From: DATKPC01 sp035524275
Lineage (GTDB): Bacteria; Pseudomonadota; Gammaproteobacteria; Burkholderiales; Burkholderiaceae_F
Assembly: GCA_035524275.1 (NCBI GenBank)
Contig: DATKPC010000066.1
Coordinates: 1-53,724 of the forward strand
Length of the DNA: 53,724 nt
Direction of reading: 5' to 3'
Shown: positions 32,548 to 40,699 of the stretch, in pieces
Position numbering within the stretch: position 1 is the stretch's first letter
How the letters are laid out: every line of letters begins with the position of its first letter
Program-made: the position numbers and the translations under genes
Notes under the pieces: generated by a model
Told to the model about the DNA's origin: nothing
The model's database searches: none
What the model saw: only the letters and a program-made list of their open reading frames with translations

Positions 32548-33324
32548 TCAATGCCCGAACGGCGAGGTGTCGCTCAACTGGCCCTTGTCGAGGTAGATGA
32601 GGCGGTGGGCGGCGTCGGCCGCGCGCGGATCGTGGGTGACCATCACGATCGTCTTGCCGAGCTGCGAATTGAGGTCGTCGAGCAGCTTCAGGATCTCGGC
32701 GGCCGACGTGCGGTCGAGGTCGCCGGTCGGCTCGTCGGCGATCAGGATCAGCGGGTCCGTCACGACCGCGCGCGCGATCGCGACGCGCTGCTGCTGGCCG
32801 CCGGACAGCTGGTTCGGATAATGGTCCATCCGGTCGGCGAGCCCGACCAGGCCGAGCGTCATCTCGACGCGCTCGCGGCGCTGCGCGCGCGACAGTCCGG
32901 TCAGCAGCAGAGGCAGTTCGACGTTCTCATAGGCGTCCAGCACCGGCATCAGGTTATAGAACTGGAAGATGAAGCCGATGCTCTCCGAGCGCCAGCGCGC
33001 GAGCTGCGTCTCGGTGAGTTGCGCGATGTCGCTGCCGGCGACGAACACGCTGCCGCGGTCGGCATGGTCGATCCCCGCGACGAGGTTGAGCAGCGTGCTC
33101 TTGCCCGAGCCCGAAGGCCCCATCAGCGCGACGAACTCGCCGCGCGCGATCTGCAGGTCGATGTCGATCAGCACCGGGACCACCTGCGAGCCGCGGACAT
33201 ACGCCTTGCTGACGCCGCCCAGCTGCACCACCAGCTCCCGGCCGGGCGCCGCCGCCGGCCCCGCTGCCGGACCCGTGCCCGTCGTCTCGTTCGCTCCCGC
33301 CGCCTCGGCGCGCATCGAGGGCAT
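32548..33324 (-). CDS. MacB/LolD-type ABC exporter ATPase
   Basis: The protein is 258 residues with a non-conserved, Ala/Gly/Pro-rich 25-residue N-terminus. Walker A is GPSGSGKST (69-77), signature LSGGQQQRVAIARAV, Walker B LILIADEPTGDLD, and the D-loop/H-switch is IVMVTHDPRAAD. The IFQFYNLMPVLDAYENVELP segment is the LolD/MacB hallmark. It powers the two FtsX-type permeases downstream and is preceded by the membrane-fusion adaptor. Confidence 0.93.
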   Translation of the reverse strand: MPSMRAEAAGANETTGTGPAAGPAAAPGRELVVQLGGVSKAYVRGSQVVPVLIDIDLQIARGEFVALMGPSGSGKSTLLNLVAGIDHADRGSVFVAGSDIAQLTETQLARWRSESIGFIFQFYNLMPVLDAYENVELPLLLTGLSRAQRRERVEMTLGLVGLADRMDHYPNQLSGGQQQRVAIARAVVTDPLILIADEPTGDLDRTSAAEILKLLDDLNSQLGKTIVMVTHDPRAADAAHRLIYLDKGQLSDTSPFGH

Positions 33325-33336
33325 CGCGCCGCTCCG

Positions 33337-34593
33337 CTACTTCTTCAGCGCGACGACCGCAAGCCCTTCGGCAAGCTTCGCCGGCGGCGAGATCACGATC
33401 GGTGTCCCGGCGGCCAGCCCGCCGACCTGGACGAGGTCGCCGATCCGCGGGCCGGGCGTGACGTGCACCGCGCTGACCGTGCCGCCATCGAGCGATGCCG
33501 ACGCCTCGGCCGCGGCGGGATTCCGGACGACGAAGACGAGGTCGCGGCCATCGCGCCGCGTGACCGCCTCGGCCCGAAGCGCGGTCACGGCAACGCGCTC
33601 CTGCGGCGTCGGCCGGCGCGACAGGAACGAGATCTTCGCGCTCATGTCCGGAAGCACGCGGGCGTCCGGCTCGTCGAAGTGCACCTTGACGAGCAGCGTC
33701 GCTTTCGCGCGATCGACGTCCGGGACGACGCGCGACACCGTGCCGAGCAGCCGCGCGTCGGGAAAGGCATCGAGCTGGACCTCGGCCGGCTGCCCCGGCG
33801 CGATCTTCGCGATGCTCGACTCCGAGACGTCGGCCTCCACTTCGAGCGTTCCCATGTCGGCCATCGTCACGACGGCGCCGGTCGTCCCGGACGCGCTCGA
33901 GAACGGCGTGAGGATGTCGCCGACATTCGCGTTCTTCGTCAGCACGACGCCGTCGAACGGGGCGCGGATCAGCGTCTGGTCGAAGTTGACTTCGGCGGCG
34001 TGCAGGTTTGCCTGCGCGACGCCGACCTGCGCGCGCAACGACTCGATGGCGGCCAGTGCCTTGTTGTAGCGGGCCTGCGCGCTGTCGAGCGCCGAGGACG
34101 AGACGAAGTTGCGGCTTGCGAGGTCGCGCGTGCGATCCAGTTCGATCTGCGCGTTCTGCCGCTCGGCTTCCCCCTGCGCGACGTTGGCCTTCGCCGCCTC
34201 GACCGAGGCCGCGGCCTGGTCGCGCTGCGCGGCGACGTCACGGTTCTCCAGCCGCGCGATGACCTGGTGGGCCTTGACGGCCTGCCCCTCCTGGACGCCG
34301 AGCCATTCGAGGCGACCGGTGCCCTTGCTGGAGACCGACGCCCGCGTCTGCGGCACGACGTGGCCGGTGGCGACGAGCGTCGTCAGCGCCTGCGACGGGA
34401 AGGCCGTCGCGACGCGGCCGATCTCGACCTCCAGCGGGCGCCCGCGCGACGCGAAAACGGCTGCCGCGGCGGCGGCCAGCGCGAGCGCCACGACGAGGAT
34501 CCAGCCGCGCCTCCACCACGGGCGGCGCGGCAGTGCAGCGCGCGCGCCGCGATCGATGGACAGCTTCTGGATCGATGACGATTGCGAATCCAC
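33337..34593 (-). CDS. periplasmic adaptor (membrane fusion protein) of an ABC exporter, MacA-like
   Basis: The protein is 418 residues. An N-terminal membrane anchor (about 32-48, LVVALALAAAAAAVFA) is followed by a lipoyl/biotinyl half-motif (GRLEWLGVQEGQAVKAHQVI). Next comes a long alpha-hairpin (AAQRDQAAASVEAAKANVAQ and onward to about residue 200), the second lipoyl half (IRAPFDGVVLTKNANVGDIL) and beta-barrel domains. These adaptors connect the inner-membrane exporter to an outer-membrane channel. It is the first gene of the four-gene exporter operon on the minus strand. Confidence 0.9.
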   Translation of the reverse strand: MDSQSSSIQKLSIDRGARAALPRRPWWRRGWILVVALALAAAAAAVFASRGRPLEVEIGRVATAFPSQALTTLVATGHVVPQTRASVSSKGTGRLEWLGVQEGQAVKAHQVIARLENRDVAAQRDQAAASVEAAKANVAQGEAERQNAQIELDRTRDLASRNFVSSSALDSAQARYNKALAAIESLRAQVGVAQANLHAAEVNFDQTLIRAPFDGVVLTKNANVGDILTPFSSASGTTGAVVTMADMGTLEVEADVSESSIAKIAPGQPAEVQLDAFPDARLLGTVSRVVPDVDRAKATLLVKVHFDEPDARVLPDMSAKISFLSRRPTPQERVAVTALRAEAVTRRDGRDLVFVVRNPAAAEASASLDGGTVSAVHVTPGPRIGDLVQVGGLAAGTPIVISPPAKLAEGLAVVALKK

Positions 34594-34687
34594 GGCGTGG
34601 CGGGTCAGTGTTCGATGCCGCGGATCGTACCGGAGTCGCCTTGGGGGTCGCCGCGCGTCGGGCGCGGGCCATCCCCCCCGCCCCGCC

Positions 34688-35479
34688 TCAGCTCTTGAAA
34701 TCCGGCGCGACGCGCTCGAGTCGCCGCAGCAGCCCGGGCCACACGAGCGCGCCGGCCCCGAGCGAACGCGTGACCTCGCGTGCCTGCTGCTGCGCGCCGG
34801 CGATGATCCGCGGGTCGATCGGGACCAGGTCCTCGCCCAGCCTCGTGCCGGCTCCCTGGGCGCGCACCTGGATCCGGCAGCACGCCTCGAAGATGTACAT
34901 CGCGACGAACGCGTCGGCGACGCTGGCGCCGACCGTGAGCAGCCCGTGGTTGCGAAGCATCAGGTAATGCTTGTCGCCGAGGTCCGCGACAAGCCGCGGC
35001 TTCTCGTCGTCGCGCAACGCGACGCCCTCGTAGTCGTGGTACCCGAGGCTCGAGAGCACGAAGATCGACTGCTGCGACAGCGGCAGCAGGCCGCCCTTCT
35101 GCGCGCTGACCGCGACGCCGTCGAGCGTGTGCGTGTGCAGAACGCACTGCACGTCGTGGCGCGCGGCGTGGATCGCGCTGTGGATCGTGAAGCCGGCCGG
35201 ATTGACGGGCCACGGATTGTCGTCGACCTTGTTGCCGTGGTGGTCGATCTTGACGAGGCTCGATGCCGTGATCTCGTCGAACAGCATCCCGTAGGGATTG
35301 ATCAGGAACTGGTCCTCGACGCCGGGCACGCGCGCCGTGATGTGCGTGAACACGAGATCGTCCCAGTGGAAGTGCGCGACCAGCCGGTACGCCGCGGCCA
35401 GGTCGCGCCGGACCTGCCATTCGGCGTCGCTGATCGCGCCCATCGCGACGGGCTTGGGGGCATGCGTCGTTGCCTTCAT
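34688..35479 (-). CDS. class II aldolase/adducin-domain protein
   Basis: This 263-residue protein has the zinc-binding histidines of class II aldolases (AraD/FucA fold) in VLHTHTLDG and the third in LRNHGLLTVG. The N-terminal HITARVPGVEDQFLINPYGM is typical of the branch annotated as class II aldolase/adducin family rather than fuculose- or ribulose-phosphate aldolase. Its substrate is unknown. The start at 35479 opens MKATTHAPKP; an upstream in-frame ATG lacks support. It follows panB on the same strand by 46 bases. Confidence 0.85.
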   Translation of the reverse strand: MKATTHAPKPVAMGAISDAEWQVRRDLAAAYRLVAHFHWDDLVFTHITARVPGVEDQFLINPYGMLFDEITASSLVKIDHHGNKVDDNPWPVNPAGFTIHSAIHAARHDVQCVLHTHTLDGVAVSAQKGGLLPLSQQSIFVLSSLGYHDYEGVALRDDEKPRLVADLGDKHYLMLRNHGLLTVGASVADAFVAMYIFEACCRIQVRAQGAGTRLGEDLVPIDPRIIAGAQQQAREVTRSLGAGALVWPGLLRRLERVAPDFKS

Positions 35480-35525
35480 CGTGCTGTCTCCGTTGTCGTC
35501 ATGGCCGCGCGGCACGCCTCGTGCC

Positions 35526-36314
35526 TCAGGCGTAAACATGCTCCGGGCCGGGGAAGCGGCCGGCCTGGACATCGCCGACGTAGCGGCGGATCGCTTCCTC
35601 GACCGAACCGCTGCCGGCGAGGAAGTCCTTCACGAAGCGCGGCCGCTTGCCGGCCCCGACGCCGAGCGCGTCGTGCAGCACGAGGACCTGGCCATGACAC
35701 GCGGCGCTCCCGCCGATGCCGATCGTGAGCAGCCGCGCGGTCGTCGCGATCGAGCGCGCCAGGAGTTCCGGCACGGCTTCGATGACCGCCATGGCCGCGC
35801 CCGCTTCCTCGATGGCGCGCGCGGCCGCATGGACGCGATCGCCGTCGTGCCCGCGGCCCTGGACCCGGTAGCCGCCGAACACATGGACATGCTGCGGCGT
35901 CAGCCCGATATGCCCGCAGACCGGGATGCCGCGCTCGACGAGGAACCGCACCGTCGGCGCCATCTCCGCGCCGCCTTCGAGCTTGACCATCTGCGCGCCG
36001 GCCTGCAGCAGTCGGACCGCGTTGTCGAGCGCCTGCTCCGGGGCGCGCTGGTAGGAGCCGAACGGCATATCGGCCACGATCCAGGCGCGCGCGGCGCCGC
36101 GCGCGACGCAGCGCGTGTGGTAAGCGATGTCGTCCACCGTCACCGGGATCGTCGAGTCGTGACCCTGGACCGTCATCCCGAGCGAGTCGCCGACCAGGAT
36201 CATGTCGACGCCGGCCGCGTCCAGCACCTGGGCGAACGTCGCGTCGTAGCAGGTCAGCATCGCGAGCTTGCGCGTCGTCGCGAGCTTTCCGAGTTCATGC
36301 AGCGTCAGTCTCAT
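35526..36314 (-). CDS. panB: 3-methyl-2-oxobutanoate hydroxymethyltransferase
   Basis: The protein is 262 residues. It transfers a hydroxymethyl group from methylenetetrahydrofolate to 3-methyl-2-oxobutanoate, giving ketopantoate, the first committed step to pantothenate and CoA. Characteristic segments are MLTCYDATFAQ, VGDSLGMTVQGHDSTIPVTV, ADMPFGSY, VKLEGG and HIGLTPQ. The start has no close competitor. panC and panD are not beside it. It shares the strand with the class II aldolase and diverges from the flavoprotein gene, with a 161-base gap that probably holds both promoters. Confidence 0.93.
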   Translation of the reverse strand: MRLTLHELGKLATTRKLAMLTCYDATFAQVLDAAGVDMILVGDSLGMTVQGHDSTIPVTVDDIAYHTRCVARGAARAWIVADMPFGSYQRAPEQALDNAVRLLQAGAQMVKLEGGAEMAPTVRFLVERGIPVCGHIGLTPQHVHVFGGYRVQGRGHDGDRVHAAARAIEEAGAAMAVIEAVPELLARSIATTARLLTIGIGGSAACHGQVLVLHDALGVGAGKRPRFVKDFLAGSGSVEEAIRRYVGDVQAGRFPGPEHVYA

Positions 36315-36475
36315 CGCCCCTCCGGCATCGACCCGTCCGGTCGGCGGGTCCGCCGCCCGACGGGCGCGGCCCCCTCGCCGTCCCCGCTCACCGAACCCCT
36401 CCACCGCGAGCGCTGGCACCGCAGCCGGATTCTGCCGCATCCGGTGACCGCCGACATGGTCCACAATCGGTCACC

Positions 36476-37618
36476 ATGCTCAACGCCGATGTCCTCGTCA
36501 TCGGCGCCGGGATCGCCGGCGCCGGCTGCGCCTACGAGATCGCCCGGCACGCGACGGTGGCGCTCGTCGAACGCGAGCCGCAGCCGGGCTACCACACGAC
36601 CGGGCGCTCGGCCGCGCTCTACACGCGCACGTACGGCAACGAGACGATGCGGGCGCTCACGCGGGCCAGCTTCGGGTTTCTGTCGTCGCCGCCGGCAGGC
36701 TTCGCCGAGATCCCGATCCTGTCGCCGCGCGCCACGGCGCTGGTCGCGCGAATCGATCAGCGGGACCGCCTGCGCGCCGTGTTCGACGAGTGCCGGCAGC
36801 GCGTCGCGACACTGCGCTGGATCGGCGCGGACGAGGTCCGGCACCTCGTGCCGATCTTTCGCGACGGGCAGGTCGACGCCGCGATCCTGGAGCCGGACTC
36901 CAGCGACATCGATGTCCATGCGCTGCACCACGGCTACCTGCGCGGGCTGCGTGCGCGCGGCGGCAGCGTTCACTCGCGCGCCGAAGTGACGCGCCTCGAA
37001 CGGCAGGCGAACGGCTGGCGGGTCGAGACATCGGCCGGCACGTTCGCCGCGCCGATCGTCGTGAACGCCGCCGGCGCCTGGGCCGATCTCGTCGCCGGGC
37101 TCGCCGGCGCCGCGCCCATCGGGCTCGTGCCGAAGCGGCGCACGGCGGTCACGTTCGATCCGCCCGCGGGAGCCGACATCGGCGCCTGGCCCGCGGTCAT
37201 CGACGTCGACGAGCAGTGGTACGTGAAGCCGGAGGCCGGCCGCCTCCTCGCGTCGCCCGCCGACGAGACGCCGTCGCCGCCTTGCGACGCGCAGCCCGAG
37301 GAGTACGACATCGCCGTCCTCGTCGATCGCCTCGCGCAGGCCACGACGCTCGTCGTGCCCCGCCTGCGCGCCCGCTGGGCGGGCCTGCGCTCGTTCGTCG
37401 CCGACAAGACGCTCGTGGCCGGTTTCGATCCGGACGTGCACGGGTTCTTCTGGCTCGCTGGCCAGGGCGGGTACGGCATCCAGACCGCACCGGCGGCCTC
37501 GCGCGTCGCGGCCGCGTTGGCGCTGGGCCGGCCGATGCCGCCCGAAGTCGCGGCAGAAGGCGTCGATGCGGCGCATCTGGCGGTTTCGCGACTGCGCACC
37601 GGGTCGTCGACGTCTTAG
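36476..37618 (+). CDS. FAD-dependent D-amino-acid-dehydrogenase-like oxidoreductase
   Basis: The protein is 380 residues. The dinucleotide motif GAGIAGAG (residues 10-17) at the N-terminus and the GQGGYGIQTAPAASRVAAAL near the C-terminus identify a DAO-family flavoprotein. The segment GYHTTGRSAALYTRTYGN resembles that of D-arginine/D-amino-acid dehydrogenases. The reaction is oxidative deamination of an amino acid or amine with transfer of electrons to a membrane acceptor rather than O2; the exact substrate is inferred only loosely. It diverges from panB and is followed by the palindromic repeats. Confidence 0.85.
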   Translation: MLNADVLVIGAGIAGAGCAYEIARHATVALVEREPQPGYHTTGRSAALYTRTYGNETMRALTRASFGFLSSPPAGFAEIPILSPRATALVARIDQRDRLRAVFDECRQRVATLRWIGADEVRHLVPIFRDGQVDAAILEPDSSDIDVHALHHGYLRGLRARGGSVHSRAEVTRLERQANGWRVETSAGTFAAPIVVNAAGAWADLVAGLAGAAPIGLVPKRRTAVTFDPPAGADIGAWPAVIDVDEQWYVKPEAGRLLASPADETPSPPCDAQPEEYDIAVLVDRLAQATTLVVPRLRARWAGLRSFVADKTLVAGFDPDVHGFFWLAGQGGYGIQTAPAASRVAAALALGRPMPPEVAAEGVDAAHLAVSRLRTGSSTS

Positions 37619-37688
37619 TAACCCGCGCCGAAGCGGGTACGTCGCGGGGCGGGCTGGCGCAGGAATTCTTCACCTCGTGCCGCGGCCG

Positions 37689-37818
37689 CCCTCTCCCCCA
37701 CCCCTCTCCCGCTTCGCGGGCGAGGGGAGTTTCGTCGTCGCAAATCGAGACACCGGCCCAACGGCTGGCGCCCGGACTCCCCTCGCCCGCGAAGCGGGAG
37801 AGGGGTGGGGGGAGAGGG
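37689..37818. repeat. inverted pair of GC-rich palindromic repeats
   Basis: The left arm at 37689-37729 and the right arm at 37777-37818 are near-perfect reverse complements (41 and 42 bases, one extra G) separated by 47 bases. Each arm contains the core palindrome CCCGCTTCGCGGG or CCCGCGAAGCGGG plus a purine-rich flank GAGAGGGGTGGGG. A related single copy lies at 49337-49379. This is the form of dispersed REP/BIME-like elements common between genes of GC-rich proteobacteria. The pair lies just after the flavoprotein gene, convergent with the LuxR-type regulator, and could also end transcription. Confidence 0.75.
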
Positions 37819-37855
37819 CCGTCTTTCCGGCGCGCGAACCGACCCCGACGCCGCT

Positions 37856-38932
37856 TCAATGCCGTTCGGTGTGCCCGCCGAGGATGCGCGCGATGGCGTC
37901 GGTCCGGTCGTGCGCGTCGAGCTTCTGGAACAGCTGCTTCACGTGGTAGGTCGACGTGTTCAGCGCGACGCCGAGGCGCTCCGCGATTTCCCCGTTGGTG
38001 CGGCCCTGCGCCAGGTGCAGCGCGACCTCGCGCTGCTGCGCCGACAACGGCAGCGAGCGCATCGCATCGACGAGGCGGACCAGCAGGTGCTCCTGGCGCT
38101 GGATCAGGACGCCGACGTCCGACTCGCCCAGCGCGTAGGCGTTGAGCCGAAAGCGGCCCCAGGCGTTGTCCACGCGCAGGGCCGGACTCGTCTCGTAGAG
38201 CGGCGCCCGCGTTTCCAGCCCGCCGGCGAGGCGCCGCAGCAGGTCGCGCCCCTTGAGCTCGACCGCGTCCAGCAGCGTCTGTCGATTGATCGGCTCGCCG
38301 CTGGCATGCGCGAGCAGCGCGTGCGCGCGTTGCGAACCGGAGATCGTCTCGCCGGCCTTCGTGCAGACGACGAGCGCCCCTTCGTCGCTGTCGCGATAGT
38401 CGTCGACGGTCTTCGGGCGCTCGGCGCCGCCGGCCGCGTCGAGGCAGCGGGCGACGTAGTGCGCGATTCCTTCCAGCGCGGCCTTCTCGGCGCCCGTGAA
38501 GGCCGCGGCGCGGTCGCTGCGGTACAGCGACATCTGCCCCAGCGGCCGCCCGTTGTCCTGGACCAGGAGCTGCACGACGGCGCTGGCCCCCAGCGGCTTC
38601 AGGATCTCGCGGTAGTAGGGCGATGCGGCGTCGACGTCAACGTCCTGCGCGACCGACTTGCGTCGCGCGGTGCAATCGAGCATCCGCTGCCGGAACGTGC
38701 GATCGCCCGCTTCGTAGTACCGCTCGAAGTAGCGCTTCATCAGCGCCGGCGGGAGCATCCGCTCGGCGTAGAGATTGACCCAGTCGCCGTTGTCGTCGGC
38801 CCAGAAGAACGCGGCGGAATCGCAAGGAACGAGCCGTCGCACGGCCTTGAGGAGCGCCGGCATCACGGCGGTTCCGCCCAGCCCGAGCGTGCAGAGCTGC
38901 CGGACATGAGCAATCGCGTTGCTGCTCTTCAT
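37856..38932 (-). CDS. LuxR-family transcriptional regulator
   Basis: This is a 358-residue protein from the ATG at 38932. An ATG 36 bases upstream is an alternative, and neither has a strong ribosome binding site. The N-terminal part (about 10-200) looks like a GAF-type sensor (LGGTAVMPALLKAVRRLVPC, then the LYRSDRAAAFTGAEKAALEG segment). The C-terminal DNA-binding domain is canonical LuxR/FixJ: LPLSAQQREVALHLAQGRTN, then GEIAERLGVALNTSTYHVKQ and LFQKLDAHDRTDA. It lacks a receiver domain and an obvious acyl-homoserine-lactone site. It follows the PAS-containing paralogue gene by 100 bases on the same strand. Confidence 0.85.
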   Translation of the reverse strand: MKSSNAIAHVRQLCTLGLGGTAVMPALLKAVRRLVPCDSAAFFWADDNGDWVNLYAERMLPPALMKRYFERYYEAGDRTFRQRMLDCTARRKSVAQDVDVDAASPYYREILKPLGASAVVQLLVQDNGRPLGQMSLYRSDRAAAFTGAEKAALEGIAHYVARCLDAAGGAERPKTVDDYRDSDEGALVVCTKAGETISGSQRAHALLAHASGEPINRQTLLDAVELKGRDLLRRLAGGLETRAPLYETSPALRVDNAWGRFRLNAYALGESDVGVLIQRQEHLLVRLVDAMRSLPLSAQQREVALHLAQGRTNGEIAERLGVALNTSTYHVKQLFQKLDAHDRTDAIARILGGHTERH

Positions 38933-39032
38933 GAGCCGTCCGTCGCATCGATCGTGGTCCCGCATCATGCCATTTGGGCATCGGCACGGAACTACGCGGA
39001 TCAGTGTCGGGAGCGCTCGAGCGCGAGGGCGA

Positions 39033-39779
39033 TCAGGACCGCGACACGGGAAAGGGCTGCCGCGTCGCGCCGGCAGGAGCGGACAGGACGCGCGCCCCGT
39101 CTTCGTAATCCGGCGGCTCGCCGGTCGCGGCGGTCTCGTGCTCCGCGAGGCCCGCCGCCGCGAGGGTCAACTCCACCAGGTCCTCGACGTGGGACGACGC
39201 GGTCTTCTGCAGCAGGCGCTGCAGGAGTTCCGCGTTCAACGGCGTCGCCGCGCCCGCGACGCCGGCCCGCGGTTCCGGCCGCCTGCCGTCGGCGAGCCAC
39301 TCCAGCGCGGCGGTCTCGAGGACCGTCAGTCCGAACAGCCGGCCGATGAAGTCCGCCGCGAGGCGCAGCGCCGGCGGACGGTGGAGTTGCAGCGCGACGA
39401 CGCCGCTGCGGCGTCGCTCCGGATGCGGGGTCGCCGAACCGAAAAAGCCGACGACCCAGGTGCCGGCGTGGCGGCCGGCGTCGACGCTGACGGTGACGTT
39501 GCAGGGATGGCCCGCCAACCCCGTCTGCACGGCCGCGTCGAAATCCATGGACGCGCTACCCGAGAAGCCGATGACCCGGCCCTCGGCGAGCGCGAGGCAG
39601 TTCGCCTCCGCGAGCAGCGCTGCCGCCGATGCGTTGAGGCCGACCAGCCGGTGCTCGCGATCCAGGATCGCGACCGCCGATCCCCCGGCACCGAGGCGCT
39701 TCAATGTCGATCGCATCGACCCCCTGCGCCGCGTCGGCGCGGTGGCGAGGAGCGACGGATCCTGCCGCTGCATGTGCAT
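39033..39779 (-). CDS. PAS-like sensor with degenerate LuxR-type C-terminus
   Basis: This is a 248-residue protein from the ATG at 39779, with GGAG 5 bases upstream. A later start at 39716 also opens the PAS-like segment. Longer readings run through a G-rich repeat and give an implausible Gly/Trp/Phe stretch. Residues about 31-72 (AVAILDREHRLVGLNASAAA) look like a PAS domain. The C-terminal region FGLTVLETAALEWLADGRR and ELLQRLLQKTASSHVEDLVE aligns by eye with the LuxR pattern at LFGLTxxE and the last helix. The intervening turn-recognition segment is replaced by PEPRAGVAGAATP. It may have lost DNA binding and modulate the adjacent LuxR-type protein. Confidence 0.65.
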   Translation of the reverse strand: MHMQRQDPSLLATAPTRRRGSMRSTLKRLGAGGSAVAILDREHRLVGLNASAAALLAEANCLALAEGRVIGFSGSASMDFDAAVQTGLAGHPCNVTVSVDAGRHAGTWVVGFFGSATPHPERRRSGVVALQLHRPPALRLAADFIGRLFGLTVLETAALEWLADGRRPEPRAGVAGAATPLNAELLQRLLQKTASSHVEDLVELTLAAAGLAEHETAATGEPPDYEDGARVLSAPAGATRQPFPVSRS

Positions 39780-39835
39780 GATGACTCCGACCTGCGCCGC
39801 CGCCCGCGGTCCTCCGCGTGCGACGCGAAAACCAA

Positions 39836-39870
39836 CCCCCAATCCCCAAAACCCCCAAGCCCCAAGCCCC
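39836..39870 (-). other. G-run tract (predicted G-quadruplex), leader of the PAS-containing gene
   Basis: On the minus strand five runs of four or five G (GGGG, GGGG, GGGGG, GGGG, GGGGG) are separated by 3-4 bases (CTT, CTT, TTTT, ATT). The repeated unit is CTTGGGG. This satisfies the G-quadruplex pattern and lies 57-91 bases before the ATG at 39779, in the sense strand of that gene's probable leader. Confidence 0.6.
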
Positions 39871-40042
39871 AAGCGCGTAAATCCCCCGGCGTCGTCCAAC
39901 CGCAACCCGTTGGACCCGAAATCGGCGCGAATTATCCAGGGAGTGTCCGCGAAGCGCACGTGGAATGCCCCACCCGAACGCGCGGGGACGGAAGTCGAGC
40001 AGCGCCGGTCGAGGTCCAGCGCCTGTTGCCGGCGCGTGAGGA

Positions 40043-40699
40043 TCAGCGTCGCTTCGGCGGCGGCTTCGGTGGCGGCGCTTGCACGAAGGCGGTCAGCATC
40101 GCGCGGACGTCCTCGCGATGTGCACGCTGCCAGGCCGGCGCCTGGAGTTTCGTGCCGAAGATCCTCGAGAGCGTGAAGGCGTGCGACTTGCTGTAGTACG
40201 ACAGGCTCACCATGCAGACATAGAGGTGGAGCGGATCGATGCCGGCGCGGAACACGCCGGTCGCCTGGCCCTTGCGGATCAGCAGGCCGACCCGTTCGAT
40301 CACCGGCGACGACATGCGCGGAATCCGGCGCGAGCGTCGCAGGTATCGCGCGCGATCGAGATTCTCGTAGGCGAACAACGCGCGCAGCTCGGGATGGCGC
40401 GCCAGGTGGCCGTCGATGAAGTCGTAGAGCTGCAGCAGGCCCGCGAGCGGCTCCGCATGGACGAGGTCGAGCTGCATCTCGTCGTGCCGCAGGCGCTCGA
40501 AGGCGCGTTCGAGCACGTCGATGTACAGCGCCTCCTTGCCCCCGAAGTAGTGGTACAGCATGCGCACGTTGACCTGGGCCAGCCTGGCGATGCGCGCCGT
40601 TCGCGCGCCGCTGAATCCGTGCGCGGCGAATTCGGCGGTCGCGGACGACAGGATCCGCGCCCGCGTGCGCTCGGCGTCGCGCCGCGGCGGCTGGCTCAT
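40043..40699 (-). CDS. TetR-family transcriptional regulator
   Basis: The protein is 218 residues. The N-terminal helix-turn-helix is typical (RTRARILSSATAEFAAHGFS, then ARTARIARLAQVNVRMLYHY and FGGKEALYIDVLE). The C-terminal ligand domain carries RLSPVIERV-like helices and a poly-Pro/Lys tail. It overlaps the amidase stop (ATGA) and is the last gene of a three-gene operon on the minus strand. The natural target is a 26-bp palindrome in the divergent intergenic region (42893-42918); this is inference. The ligand would then be the imported compound or a breakdown product. Confidence 0.9.
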   Translation of the reverse strand: MSQPPRRDAERTRARILSSATAEFAAHGFSGARTARIARLAQVNVRMLYHYFGGKEALYIDVLERAFERLRHDEMQLDLVHAEPLAGLLQLYDFIDGHLARHPELRALFAYENLDRARYLRRSRRIPRMSSPVIERVGLLIRKGQATGVFRAGIDPLHLYVCMVSLSYYSKSHAFTLSRIFGTKLQAPAWQRAHREDVRAMLTAFVQAPPPKPPPKRR

